In this document: positions 34,180 to 42,965 of the stretch, in pieces
Layout of the letters: each line of letters begins with the position of its first letter
Position numbering within the stretch: the first letter of the stretch is position 1
NCBI GenBank assembly: GCA_014728175.1
Contig: WJMA01000013.1
Location: 1 to 64,000 of the forward strand
DNA from: Candidatus Fermentibacterota bacterium
Lineage (GTDB): Bacteria > Fermentibacterota > Fermentibacteria > Fermentibacterales > JCC-6
Length of the DNA: 64,000 nt
Direction: 5' to 3'
Notes under the pieces: model-generated
The model's input: the letters and a program-made list of their open reading frames with translations, nothing else
The model's database searches: none
What the model was told of the DNA's origin: nothing
Position numbers and translations under genes: made by a program

Positions 34180-35316
34180 GTGAGCACCGTGAAGACCGTC
34201 AAGGATCGCCTTGGGGACCTCAACCTGCAGATATCTCTGAACTGCTTCGACCGTAGTCCGAGCAGATACGCCACTTACGAGACGGGGGAGGAACCTTCCA
34301 CCCTCAGCCAGAGGGTGAAGTCCGCCGGTAGAGTCAGGGAGCTCACCGGCAGATGTTCCCGGCTGACCCTGAGGGCGCCGTCGGACGTGGCGCGTAAGAG
34401 CGATGCCGAGAAGGCCAGGGAGATGCTCGAGGAATACGGGCTGACTCCGGCCTTCATGCACGCCGACCTGCATCTGCCCCAGAAAAAGGGTCTCCTCGAC
34501 CACCGTCTGATGTACGGGGCTCTCAGCTCCCCCAGCGCCGAGATAAGGGTTGAATGCATCAACTACGCCGCCGCCATGATGGACCTGATGAGAGCGCTGG
34601 GCTGCCGAACCTACGCCATCTGGATCCCCGATGGTACGGATACCCCGGGTCAGAACAGCATTCCGGTTATGATGGAGCGCATTCTGAACGGCCTGGGGCA
34701 GATCGGACTGAAACTCAGGAAGAGCGAGAACCTGATCCTGGAGTTCAGGCCCTTCGATCCATACTACTGCTGCACGGCCGTCCCCGACTGGGGAACCGCG
34801 GCCTGGCTGTGCAGAGAGACCGACCCCTCCTACAAGGTGCTTCTGGACTCCGCCTGCCTGCTTCCCGGCGAGAGCCTGGACAGCGTAGTCACCGCCATGC
34901 TGCACATGGATATTCTTGGTTGTATTCGCCTCTCGGACAACAGATTATCCCAGGGTAACCTTCCCCCCGGCTCCCTGAACGCAGGCCGGCTCTTCCAGTT
35001 CTTCCTCAACCTGCTGCAGGCCGAGAGCAACGGGTTGTGTAAGATTCCCGACCTGGTCCTGGAGATAGGAACCTCCACCCGGGTGGCCAGCCCCTTCGAG
35101 CGGGTGCTTTACAGCATAGAGAACATCGAGATGGCCTTTGCCAGGGCGCTCCTGGTCAACCCCGACGAGCTCTCCGAGGTTCAGAGCTACCCCGATCCGG
35201 TCAAGGCGGACCGATTGCTCAACGACGCGTTCATGGCCGACGTCCGGCCAGTGATAAGGGCCTGGCGGGAAGAGCACGAACTTCCCCCGGACCCGCTGGA
35301 GGAGTACAGGAAGTAG
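34180..35316 (+). CDS. Xylose isomerase-like TIM-barrel protein (sugar isomerase-like)
   Basis: A 378-residue protein whose motifs fit the AP-endonuclease/xylose-isomerase TIM-barrel superfamily: Phe-Met-His-Ala-Asp-Leu-His near residue 91, Trp-Ile-Pro-Asp-Gly-Thr-Asp-x-Pro-Gly-Gln near 148-158 (close to the Trp-x-x-Asp-Gly-x-x-x-Pro-Gly-Gln of L-rhamnose isomerases), Leu-Glu-Phe-Arg-Pro and Val-Leu-Leu-Asp-Ser as probable metal-site strands. The true substrate is unknown; no sugar kinase or transporter is adjacent. GTG start 25 bp after the HD gene. It is convergent with iorB over a 21-bp gap. Confidence 0.7.
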   Translation: MSTVKTVKDRLGDLNLQISLNCFDRSPSRYATYETGEEPSTLSQRVKSAGRVRELTGRCSRLTLRAPSDVARKSDAEKAREMLEEYGLTPAFMHADLHLPQKKGLLDHRLMYGALSSPSAEIRVECINYAAAMMDLMRALGCRTYAIWIPDGTDTPGQNSIPVMMERILNGLGQIGLKLRKSENLILEFRPFDPYYCCTAVPDWGTAAWLCRETDPSYKVLLDSACLLPGESLDSVVTAMLHMDILGCIRLSDNRLSQGNLPPGSLNAGRLFQFFLNLLQAESNGLCKIPDLVLEIGTSTRVASPFERVLYSIENIEMAFARALLVNPDELSEVQSYPDPVKADRLLNDAFMADVRPVIRAWREEHELPPDPLEEYRK

Positions 35317-35337
35317 GCTTCGGCCGTCTCTACCAGC

Positions 35338-35922
35338 CTACCCCAGCAGAGAACGTCCCTTCTCGAAAGCCTCCATGTTGACCTTCAGCGCCTTGGGGGG
35401 GACCCTTTGCTCCACCGCCTCTTTCCAGTACTCCGGCCCCAGAGGTAGAATCACCGAGGCCGCCCCCAGCATCACGGTGTTCACCACCCGCACGTTTCCC
35501 AGCCCCCTGGCGATCTCGTAGGCCGGAATCACGTCGTAGGGCACGTCTCGGGCATTCAGCGCGGCTTCTACGTCCGGATACTCCGCGTCACCCACGTTAA
35601 CGGTAAGCGGATTTATGCGTATGTCGCTCATCAGCATCCTGCCGCCGGGAGCCAGGTACGGAAGCCATCTCAACGCTTCCAGTTTCTCCATGGAGAGAAC
35701 GAGGTCGGACCGGCCGAGCTCTATCAGGGGACTGTACACCTTGGACCCGAAACGGACATGACTGGTGACGCTGCCCCCTCTCTGAGCCATTCCGTGTACC
35801 TCGCTCTTCTTCACATCCAGCCCGGCGCTCTGGGCCGCGGCGCTAACCACCTCGCTGGCCAGCAGTATTCCCTGTCCGCCAGTACCGCAGATGAAGACGT
35901 TGGTAAGTTCCATCCCGTCCAT
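35338..35922 (-). CDS. iorB: Indolepyruvate ferredoxin oxidoreductase, beta subunit
   Basis: The small subunit (194 residues) of the IorAB 2-oxoacid:ferredoxin oxidoreductase, corresponding to the gamma-type domain of pyruvate:ferredoxin oxidoreductase. It shows Gly-Thr-Gly-Gly-Gln-Gly-Ile-Leu-Leu-Ala near residue 14 and the Ser-Glu-Val-His-Gly-Met-Ala-Gln-Arg-Gly-Gly signature near 41. One base separates it from iorA, so they form a strict pair. Together they oxidise aryl-pyruvates to aryl-acetyl-CoA and reduce ferredoxin. Confidence 0.93.
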   Translation of the reverse strand: MDGMELTNVFICGTGGQGILLASEVVSAAAQSAGLDVKKSEVHGMAQRGGSVTSHVRFGSKVYSPLIELGRSDLVLSMEKLEALRWLPYLAPGGRMLMSDIRINPLTVNVGDAEYPDVEAALNARDVPYDVIPAYEIARGLGNVRVVNTVMLGAASVILPLGPEYWKEAVEQRVPPKALKVNMEAFEKGRSLLG

Positions 35923-35923
35923 G

Positions 35924-37705
35924 TCAGATACCCTCCATGTCCTTAGACAGAGCTCCGGTTGGACAGACCTGTACGCAGAGGTCGCAATTCGGCCAGCACA
36001 ACATGGGATCTATCGAGGGCAGGTCATCCTCGAAGCTTATAGCTGGACATCCCAAATTCATGCAGATCCTGCAGCCCACGCACTGGTCGGCATCCAGCTC
36101 GGCATAAGCCGGTCTGGAAGGTCTGTAGGTCATGATGCAGGGTCTGCGGGTTATTACGACCGAGAGCTCCTCTCTCTCCATCTCCTCCCGCAGAACCTTC
36201 TCCATCTCCTCCAGGTCGTGGGGGTCAACCACTCTCACCGCCTTGGCCCCGCATGCCAGGCACAGAGCCTCCAGATCCAGCTTGGGCGCCGGCTCTCCCC
36301 GCAGGTTCTTGCCGGTGGTGGGGTTCTCCTGGCCTCCGGTCATAGCGGTCATGCTGTTGTCCATTATCATCACCGTTCCGGTAGATCCGTTGTAGGCCAT
36401 GTCCACCAGCCCGGTGATGCCGGAATGTACGAAAGTAGACTCCCCGATGGCCGCCACCAGATTGCCCATCCCCTCTCTGCCTACGGCCTTCTCTATCCCA
36501 CTGAGGACCCCTATGGCCGCGCCCATGCAGATGGTGGTCTCCAGGGCGTTGTGGGGAGGCATCAGGCCCAGGGTGTAACAACCGATGTCCCCGGTGGAGC
36601 TTCCGCTCAGCTTGCTCAGCGCGTAGAACGCTCCCCGGTGGGGACAGCCGGGGCATAGGGCGGGAGGACGGAGGGGCGTCTTTACCTTCTCGAAGGGCGG
36701 CTGTCGTACCGTATCCGGTCTTATCGCCTCCCGGACCGTCTCCGGATTGAGTTCCCCCTCCAGGGGTACCCGAGACTTTCCCTGGGCATCGACCAGGAAC
36801 CTGGCCCTTACCTGCTCTTCCAGGAAGGGATCGCCCTCCTCGACGAATCTCACCTCATCCACCCCGGAGATGAACCTTTCGATCAGGTCCCAGGGCAGAG
36901 GATTGGTCAGCCCCAGCTTCAGGATGCTGGCCTCGGGGTACACCTCTTTGGCGTACTGGTAGGAAACGCCGCTGGTTATTATCCCCAGCGAGGAGTCACC
37001 TTCCTCTATCCTGTTGTACGCGTAGGCCGCTCCGAACTCGGACAGCTCCAGCAGCCTTTTCTCCACCCGGGAGTGCATCAGCCGGGCGTGGGCGGGAATG
37101 GGAACCCGCTTGCGGATGTCCGCCTGGTATCCTTTCACCTCCACTTCCTCGCGCGGCCCTACGTCCACCAGGCTTTTGGAGTGGCTGATCCTGGTGGTCA
37201 GCCGAAGCAACACCGGCGTATCGAATCTCTCCGATATGGAAAGTGCTTCGCCCACCATGTCCTTGGCCTCCTGGCTGTCCGACGGCTCCAGCATCGCCAC
37301 CTTGGAGGCCTTGGCCATGAGCCTGTTGTCCTGCTCGTTCTGTGAGGAGTGCATGCCGGGGTCGTCCGCCGAGACCACGACTATTCCTCCCGTAGCTCCT
37401 ATGTAGCTGAGCGTGAAGAGGGGATCGGCAGCCACGTTCAGGCCGACGTGCTTCATCGCGGTAAGCACCCTGGCCCCGGCGAAGGAGGCTCCGGCTATGG
37501 TCTCCATGCCCACTTTCTCGTTCGGAGCCCACTGGGCGTCTATCTCCGCGTAATGCTTCCCCACGGCTTCCAGGATCTCCGTAGACGGGGTACCCGGGTA
37601 GGCCGCCGCGAAGTGAACGCCGCTCTCCCAGGCCCCCCTGGCCACCGCCTCGTTGCCCGACAGGAACAGCGTTCCCGAGACGACTTCGTTCAGGGACCTG
37701 CTCAT
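35924..37705 (-). CDS. iorA: Indolepyruvate ferredoxin oxidoreductase, alpha subunit
   Basis: The large catalytic subunit (593 residues). It contains the pyruvate-site domain (Gly-Asn-Glu-Ala, Tyr-Pro-Gly-Thr-Pro-Ser-Thr-Glu), the thiamine pyrophosphate domain (Gly-Asp-Ile-Gly-Cys-Tyr-Thr-Leu-Gly near 360 and Met-Asp-Asn-Ser-Met-Thr-Ala-Met-Thr-Gly-Gly-Gln), and a C-terminal ferredoxin-like domain with two cysteine clusters (Cys-Val-Gly-Cys-x2-Cys and Cys-x3-Cys-x2-Cys-x3-Cys). ATG at 37705 is preferred because AAGGTGA lies five bases upstream; a GTG three codons earlier is possible. Located 34 bp after buk. Confidence 0.95.
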   Translation of the reverse strand: MSRSLNEVVSGTLFLSGNEAVARGAWESGVHFAAAYPGTPSTEILEAVGKHYAEIDAQWAPNEKVGMETIAGASFAGARVLTAMKHVGLNVAADPLFTLSYIGATGGIVVVSADDPGMHSSQNEQDNRLMAKASKVAMLEPSDSQEAKDMVGEALSISERFDTPVLLRLTTRISHSKSLVDVGPREEVEVKGYQADIRKRVPIPAHARLMHSRVEKRLLELSEFGAAYAYNRIEEGDSSLGIITSGVSYQYAKEVYPEASILKLGLTNPLPWDLIERFISGVDEVRFVEEGDPFLEEQVRARFLVDAQGKSRVPLEGELNPETVREAIRPDTVRQPPFEKVKTPLRPPALCPGCPHRGAFYALSKLSGSSTGDIGCYTLGLMPPHNALETTICMGAAIGVLSGIEKAVGREGMGNLVAAIGESTFVHSGITGLVDMAYNGSTGTVMIMDNSMTAMTGGQENPTTGKNLRGEPAPKLDLEALCLACGAKAVRVVDPHDLEEMEKVLREEMEREELSVVITRRPCIMTYRPSRPAYAELDADQCVGCRICMNLGCPAISFEDDLPSIDPMLCWPNCDLCVQVCPTGALSKDMEGI

Positions 37706-37739
37706 CAATGTCACCTTCTTTCCAAAGAGGGTGGGCCCT

Positions 37740-38819
37740 TCAGGAGTAGACCTTCTCCTGCTCCACGGAGTCGAACACCCTGAGCACGCCCCTCACCAGG
37801 GCCTCGAGCTCACACTCACCGGGAAACACCAGCACCCGGCCCATGAACTCGACGCCTTTACTTATCCTCTCCACCATCCATTCGTCGTGAGCCACGCCTC
37901 CGGTTATTACGAGGCAGTCCACCTCTCCGTCCAGGGCGGCGGCCATCGCTCCGGCCTCCTTGATTATCTGGTAGGCCATGGCCCTCAATGCCAGGTCGGC
38001 CTCGCGGTCCCCCTTCCGGGCCCGTTCCCGCGCCTCTCCCACGTGGTCGGTGCCCGTGTAGGCCTTCAGACCGCCTTCCTTGAGGAACATCTTCTTCAGC
38101 TGCCCCGGGTCGTACTCGCCGCCGCAGCATAGCTTCATCAACCCGGTGGTGGGGAGCGATCCCACCCTCTGGGGGCTGAAGGGTCCCCCGTCGTTGGCAT
38201 TGTTGGTGTCTATCATCCTGCCTTTGCAAATGGCGTTAACCGATATGCCACTGCCCAGGTGCAGGACCACCATGTTCGTATCGTCGAGATTCTTTCCCAG
38301 ATCCTCCGTGGCCTTGTAGGCCACCATCCTGATATTCAATGCGTGGCTCAGACTGATTCGTGGAAGCAGTGGATGCCCGGACAGCCGGGCCTCGTCTATC
38401 ATCTCGTCTACCGAAACCGGATCCACGAAGAAACTCGGCTTTCCGTGGGGCTCGGCCAGGGCGTAGGCCAGGGGAGCTCCCAGATTCGAGGGATGGTCCG
38501 CCTGTAGGGTCGAGCCGTCGCGAATGTCTGCCAGAAGCTTCTCGTTCACTCTGTAGGTGCCGCTCTGCAACGACTTGAAGGTTCCTCCCCTCCCCACCAC
38601 CGCTGCCATCCGGTCCACCGAGTAGTTCCTGCTCTTCAGCTCGCGTTCCACCACCTGCCGGCGAAAGTCCAGCTGGTCCAGGGTGAAGTCGAAGGCCTCG
38701 AGCTCTTCGGCGGTATGCCTCACCACCTCCGCGAAAACCTCCTCGGTCTCCCGATAGACCCCCAGCTTGGTGGAGGTTCCACCCGGATTGACGGCCAGAA
38801 TCAGCCTGTCCTCAGACAT
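37740..38819 (-). CDS. buk: Butyrate kinase-type acyl kinase
   Basis: Makes ATP from an acyl phosphate. The 359 residues belong to the acetokinase family: Asn-Pro-Gly-Gly-Thr-Ser-Thr-Lys-Leu-Gly at 11-20, Gly-Arg-Gly-Gly-x-Phe near 77, His-Leu-Gly-Ser-Gly-Ile-Ser near 182, and Ile-Thr-Gly-Gly-Val-Ala-His near 308. Length and motifs favour butyrate kinase over acetate kinase. It overlaps ptb by 8 bp, so the acyl-CoA to acyl-phosphate to ATP pair is complete. With iorAB the natural substrates may be branched or aromatic acyl groups as well as butyrate. Confidence 0.93.
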   Translation of the reverse strand: MSEDRLILAVNPGGTSTKLGVYRETEEVFAEVVRHTAEELEAFDFTLDQLDFRRQVVERELKSRNYSVDRMAAVVGRGGTFKSLQSGTYRVNEKLLADIRDGSTLQADHPSNLGAPLAYALAEPHGKPSFFVDPVSVDEMIDEARLSGHPLLPRISLSHALNIRMVAYKATEDLGKNLDDTNMVVLHLGSGISVNAICKGRMIDTNNANDGGPFSPQRVGSLPTTGLMKLCCGGEYDPGQLKKMFLKEGGLKAYTGTDHVGEARERARKGDREADLALRAMAYQIIKEAGAMAAALDGEVDCLVITGGVAHDEWMVERISKGVEFMGRVLVFPGECELEALVRGVLRVFDSVEQEKVYS

Positions 38820-39717
38820 CGCTGGATTCCCCCCCGACCACCACTCCCAGGGCCAGGGAGTTGATCTTTGCCGCCGGCTTGTCGGACCTGGAAAGCATTA
38901 CTATGGGGGCCGCGGCTCCTGCTATCAGGCCTCCCACCTCCGCGTCGGCCATGTACATCAGGCCCTTAACGAAGATGTTGCCGCAGGCTATGTCCGGGGT
39001 GATCATAACGTTCGCCCTGCCGGCCACCGGGCCCTTGACTCCCTTGACCTCCGCCGCCTCGGGATCGACAGCCACATCCACGGCCAGCGGCCCCTGTACT
39101 TTCATTCCGGGTATGGTCCTGGAGGCGATCCTGGCCGCCACCAGTGTTTCGGGCATCTTCTCGTTCTCTACCTCGATGGCCGCCAGCATCGCCACCAGAG
39201 CCTCCTCGGCGCCCAACGCCTTGATCACGGCGGCGGCGTTCTCGGCTATCTGAACCAGCTCTTCCTCGTCCGGACGAATGTTCATCCCTCCATCAGAGAC
39301 CGCTACCAGACGCTTCTGGCTGGGGGACCTGAGCACGGCCACGTGGCTGAGCACCCTTCCGGTCCTAAGACCGAACTCCTTGTCCAGAATTGCTTTCTGA
39401 AAGAGTGAGGTCTTGAGCATTCCCTTCATAAGCACCGTGGCCTCTCCGGAGCTTATCAGCCTTACGGCCTTCTCGGCCGCGGCCGCGGCGTCGCCCTCGT
39501 CGACTACCTCCAGGTCGGCCGGCAGCTCCCTGCCCAAAGAGTCAAGCGATTCCTTCACCGCTTCGGCGGGAGCCACTATCACGCCTGATGCCAGCCCCAG
39601 ATCGGAGATCTCGCACAGCGCCTGCATGGAAGCGGGGTCGTGACCCATGGGTATGGCCACCCTTGCTCCGGATACCGATCTGGCGGCCTTGCGGATATCT
39701 GCGTAATTTCTGATCAA
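38812..39717 (-). CDS. ptb: Phosphate butyryltransferase-type acyltransferase
   Basis: Converts acyl-CoA plus phosphate into acyl phosphate. The 301 residues fit the phosphate acetyl/butyryl transferase family (Val-Leu-Met-Lys-Gly, Val-Ser-Asp-Gly-Gly-Met-Asn, Asp-Ile-Ala-Cys-Gly-Asn-Ile, Gly-Ala-Ala-Ala-Pro-Ile-Val-Met-Leu-Ser-Arg). TTG at 39717 is chosen because AGAGGAGG lies five bases upstream and similarity begins there; the frame is open 26 codons higher. It heads the ptb-buk-iorA-iorB operon and is divergent from a HAD phosphatase gene over 171 bp. Confidence 0.92.
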   Translation of the reverse strand: MIRNYADIRKAARSVSGARVAIPMGHDPASMQALCEISDLGLASGVIVAPAEAVKESLDSLGRELPADLEVVDEGDAAAAAEKAVRLISSGEATVLMKGMLKTSLFQKAILDKEFGLRTGRVLSHVAVLRSPSQKRLVAVSDGGMNIRPDEEELVQIAENAAAVIKALGAEEALVAMLAAIEVENEKMPETLVAARIASRTIPGMKVQGPLAVDVAVDPEAAEVKGVKGPVAGRANVMITPDIACGNIFVKGLMYMADAEVGGLIAGAAAPIVMLSRSDKPAAKINSLALGVVVGGESSDV

Positions 39718-39888
39718 TGCGGCCTCCTCTTTGCATGAAGAATCTCCGAGTCGATGCCGCCCTCGGTACGGGCCGGGCCGAACCTTGAGCGCCACCCCGA
39801 TGTGTTGCCGGTTTGCTATTATGTCCCCCGACCGGAGATATTACCAGGTCCACCGGGTAGATTTACCATCGCCAGCCAGGGGAGGTTC

Positions 39889-40602
39889 TTGATAAACCGG
39901 CTGATACGGGTTATCCGCGGCGTAGACCATGTGCTTCTCGATTTCGACGGGGTCCTGGCCGACAGCGAACCTCTGTACAGAAAGTCCTGGAACCAGGCTC
40001 TCTCCGCCTACGACCACCAGGTTCCCGAGGGGGAGTACTGGCTGTACTGGACCAACAGGGGTGAGGGCCTGGAGGGTGAGATCCGCCGGCACCGGCTTCC
40101 CATAGACACCCGGGAGCGGCGGCAATTGCGCCAGACCCAACGACGAATCTACTCCCGCCTCTGCCGGGAGGGGGCGGTGCAGCTCTTTCCCCGGGCTCCC
40201 AGCCTTCTGCGGCTGCTGTCTCGCGGAGTGGCCGGCATATCCGGATTCGCCATAGCTTCGAACACCAGCAGCGACCTGGTCACCGTTATCCTGGAGAAGT
40301 CCGAGGCGCCCGTGCCCACTGTGGTGGGAGGAGAAGGCCTGCCCCACAAGCCCGATCCGGCCATATTCCTGGCCGCCGCGGAGCGGCTGGGCGCCGATCC
40401 CGCCTGCTCCCTGGTTGTGGAGGACGCCGAGAAGGGGGTCCGGGCCGCGCGGGCCGGGGGATTCAAATCCTGCCTGGTGCGCAACGACCAGAACAGGAAC
40501 CTGCACATAGAAGCCGACTGCGAGGTACCGAGCCTGGCCCGGCTGGTCGGTCTGCTCAAAGATCTTGGGGAGGGAGGGCGGACTTCCGGATGGACCAGCT
40601 GA
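39889..40602 (+). CDS. HAD-superfamily phosphatase
   Basis: A 237-residue HAD hydrolase of the beta-phosphoglucomutase/phosphoglycolate phosphatase group: nucleophile motif Asp18-x-Asp20-Gly-Val-Leu-Ala-Asp, motif II Ala-Ser-Asn-Thr-Ser near 124, Lys-Pro-Asp-Pro near 152 and the acidic motif Glu-Asp-Ala near 175. The cap is helical (subfamily I). The substrate cannot be predicted. TTG start with GGGGAGGT upstream; the frame is open for 45 codons above without similarity. It overlaps the next gene by 13 bp. Confidence 0.85.
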   Translation: MINRLIRVIRGVDHVLLDFDGVLADSEPLYRKSWNQALSAYDHQVPEGEYWLYWTNRGEGLEGEIRRHRLPIDTRERRQLRQTQRRIYSRLCREGAVQLFPRAPSLLRLLSRGVAGISGFAIASNTSSDLVTVILEKSEAPVPTVVGGEGLPHKPDPAIFLAAAERLGADPACSLVVEDAEKGVRAARAGGFKSCLVRNDQNRNLHIEADCEVPSLARLVGLLKDLGEGGRTSGWTS

Positions 40603-41141
40603 TCCTTCTACACCCGGTTCTCGGTTCGGTGGTTGTTCTACTGGTGGGCCTGCTGATCTGCTTTCACGGCAGAAGGCTCTTCGTTCTGGTCCTGGCTGTA
40701 GCAGGCTTTCTCCTGGGCTACATCTACGGAGGCCCCCTGGCGGCCGAGATCACCGAGAATCCCCACGTGATAAGATGGGCCCCGGTGGGCCTGGGGCTGC
40801 TTCTGGCGGTGCTATCCGGGGCCTTTCTCAGGCTGTCGCTGTTTCTGGCCGGGCTGGTCCTGGGATGGTTCCTGTCGATAAGCTTCGCCCCGGAAGCTCA
40901 TTTCCTGGTATGGCTGGTTTGCGCGCTGTTGGCCGGCTCCATGCTGGCGGTGTTCAAGAATCTGGTACTCTCGCTGCTCACGGCCATCGCCGGAGGTAGG
41001 ATGATAGCCCTGGGAGCGGTCTCCCTCTTGGCCTGCATGTCGGTGGGGACGGGAAGTACGGTGTACACACTGATCTTCGCCGCGTCCGCCCTGGCGGGAG
41101 CGGCCTACCAGCTGCGAAGGAAGGGCAAGAAGGGCTCCTGA
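40590..41141 (+). CDS. Multi-pass membrane protein of unknown function
   Basis: A 183-residue protein that is almost entirely membrane helices (about seven), with short loops and a basic tail (Arg-Arg-Lys-Gly-Lys-Lys). The Gly-rich helix pairs (Val-Ala-Gly-Phe-Leu-Leu-Gly) resemble DUF4203/TMEM198-like proteins, but I would not press that. It is coupled to the HAD gene by a 13-bp overlap. Confidence 0.7.
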   Translation: MDQLILLHPVLGSVVVLLVGLLICFHGRRLFVLVLAVAGFLLGYIYGGPLAAEITENPHVIRWAPVGLGLLLAVLSGAFLRLSLFLAGLVLGWFLSISFAPEAHFLVWLVCALLAGSMLAVFKNLVLSLLTAIAGGRMIALGAVSLLACMSVGTGSTVYTLIFAASALAGAAYQLRRKGKKGS

Positions 41142-41174
41142 GGCGGGGCGGGTTCGGCTTATGACGACCGTACC

Positions 41175-41203
41175 TTGCTACCGGCGGAGGGTTTGGGCAT
41201 AAT
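41175..41203 (+). promoter_or_regulatory. Promoter of the GT4-formyltransferase-deacetylase operon
   Basis: TTGCTA at 41175-41180 and CATAAT at 41198-41203 are exactly 17 bp apart, giving a start near 41210 and a leader of about 70 nt. It falls in the 139-bp gap before the four-gene run 41281-44637. Confidence 0.55.
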
Positions 41204-41280
41204 CCGCTTTCGTTGCCCGTTCATCACCCCGCCCGGAGATCAACGGTACACCTGTCAGCTGTTCGTGGAAGGAAGCCATT

Positions 41281-41808
41281 TTGGTCCAAAGACTTACCGA
41301 CTACGCGCTGGTCTTCCTGGGAATCTTCGTCCTGTGGCTGATCTTCAAGCTTTCCCGAAGGCTGCTCAACGCTCTCTCGAGCTACCTTCGAAGAAAGGGC
41401 CGCCGGCCGACCTCCGACCGTATCCTGCTCATCGGGCTGCTCCTTCTGCTGGCGGGTCTGCTGTTTCTACCCCTGCTCACCGCGGCCATAGCCTCGATCA
41501 GTCCCCGCCGCCTTCCGGGAGGAATGCCCATTCACCTGCTCATGGTTATCATCTCCATAATTGTCTTCAGCATGTCCGAGGACTTGTTCAGGACCTTTCC
41601 CACCGCTCCTCCGGGCACGGAAGGATACTGGCCGCTCTGGCGTCATCTTAGAACCGTGGTTCCCGCGGTTCTGGTATTCTGGGCCCTGGGGGCGATTTTC
41701 ATCAGTCCCATATTTTATGCTGGATTAACCGTAATAATTATGATATTTTACCTCTACGCCCTGGCCTGCCGCAAACGGCCTACGAGCGACGACGAAAACG
41801 GTAAATGA
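41281..41808 (+). CDS. Membrane protein heading a glycan gene run
   Basis: A 175-residue protein with about four or five membrane helices (around 7-22, 46-72, 84-98, 120-160) and a basic loop after the first. I do not recognise the family. TTG start with GGAAGG upstream. Its stop overlaps the GT4 gene by four bases (ATGA), so it is translated with the polysaccharide genes and may act in the same process, for example as part of an export or polymerase apparatus; that is inference from position. Confidence 0.65.
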   Translation: MVQRLTDYALVFLGIFVLWLIFKLSRRLLNALSSYLRRKGRRPTSDRILLIGLLLLLAGLLFLPLLTAAIASISPRRLPGGMPIHLLMVIISIIVFSMSEDLFRTFPTAPPGTEGYWPLWRHLRTVVPAVLVFWALGAIFISPIFYAGLTVIIMIFYLYALACRKRPTSDDENGK

Positions 41809-42965
41809 GCTCCGATATCTCCATCTTGCATGCGATCACCAAGATGGCGGTGGGCGGCTCCCAGATGAACACGTTGATCTCCTGCAGGGAGATGCTGTCG
41901 CGCGGTTACCGCTCGGGTATCGTTACCGGCCCGGACAACCCCGAGGAAGGCATGCTGCTCAACCTAGCCCGGGAATGGGGTATACCGGTCCACCTGGCTC
42001 CCCATCTCCGCCGATCGATCTCGCCTTTTTGCGACTTTCTGGCCGGCCTGGAGGTGCGCCGGACCCTGCTCAGAGAAGAATACACCATTCTTCACACCCA
42101 CAGCGCCAAGGTGAGGGTGCTGGGACGGCTGTTCGCCAACCACAATACCGGGGCCAAGATAGTCCAGACCGCTCACGGATGGCCCTTCTATTCCTCCATG
42201 AGCCCTCTCAGGCGAAAAGTGTACATAGCCCTGGAAAAGCTGGGCTTCGGCCTGGCCGACGCCACGGTCGTGGTCACCTTCCGCGACCGGGACAAGGCCG
42301 TCGCCGCCGGCATTGGAAAGCCAGGCGACTTCCGCGTAATACGCAGCGGAGTCGAGTTCGGCCCCTTCCTGGAGCAGAGGGGGAACTCCACCAGCTCCAG
42401 GGAGATGCTGGGAATCGACCCCGACCGGCCGGTGGTCGGCTCGGTCATGCGGATCTGCAACCAGAAGGCGCCCGACCACTTCGTCAGCACCGCGGCCCGG
42501 GTTCTGCAGCAAAAGCCAAACACCCTGTTTCTGGTGGTGGGAGACGGGCCCCACAGGTTGAAGATGGAGAGCATGATCGCATCCCACGGCCTGGAGGACG
42601 GTTTCCTGCTCCTGGGAAGCAGGACGGACGTCCACCGCATACTACCCGCCATGGACGTCTTCCTCCTCACTTCCCGGCACGAGGGCCTTCCCCGGGCCCT
42701 TCTGGAAGCCCTCGCGGTGGGGGTCCCGGCGGTGGCCACGGACGTGGGAGGAGTCACCGAGCTCCTGGACGGCGAGCGCAACGGCCTGATCTACGAATAC
42801 GGTGACATCGAGGGCCTGGCCGGCGGGGCGATCGACCTGCTGGAAAACCCCGCCAGGGGCCGGGCGCTGTTGAGCAACGTGGACCGGGACCTGGAGGCCT
42901 TCAGCGCCCGGCGGATGGTCGACGACCTCCAGGCGCTCTACAACGAGCTGGGAGCCACAGGTTGA
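41805..42965 (+). CDS. GT4-family glycosyltransferase
   Basis: A 386-residue GT-B glycosyltransferase. The N-terminal half has the acceptor-site Gly-Gly-Ser-Gln-Met-Asn near residue 17 and Thr-His-Ser-Ala-Lys near 88; the C-terminal half has the sugar-nucleotide site with Gly-Asp-Gly-Pro and the Glu-x7-Glu motif in His-Glu-Gly-Leu-Pro-Arg-Ala-Leu-Leu-Glu-Ala near 288. It probably transfers a hexose or acetamido sugar to a surface glycan. It overlaps both neighbours by four bases. Confidence 0.9.
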   Translation: MSSDISILHAITKMAVGGSQMNTLISCREMLSRGYRSGIVTGPDNPEEGMLLNLAREWGIPVHLAPHLRRSISPFCDFLAGLEVRRTLLREEYTILHTHSAKVRVLGRLFANHNTGAKIVQTAHGWPFYSSMSPLRRKVYIALEKLGFGLADATVVVTFRDRDKAVAAGIGKPGDFRVIRSGVEFGPFLEQRGNSTSSREMLGIDPDRPVVGSVMRICNQKAPDHFVSTAARVLQQKPNTLFLVVGDGPHRLKMESMIASHGLEDGFLLLGSRTDVHRILPAMDVFLLTSRHEGLPRALLEALAVGVPAVATDVGGVTELLDGERNGLIYEYGDIEGLAGGAIDLLENPARGRALLSNVDRDLEAFSARRMVDDLQALYNELGATG

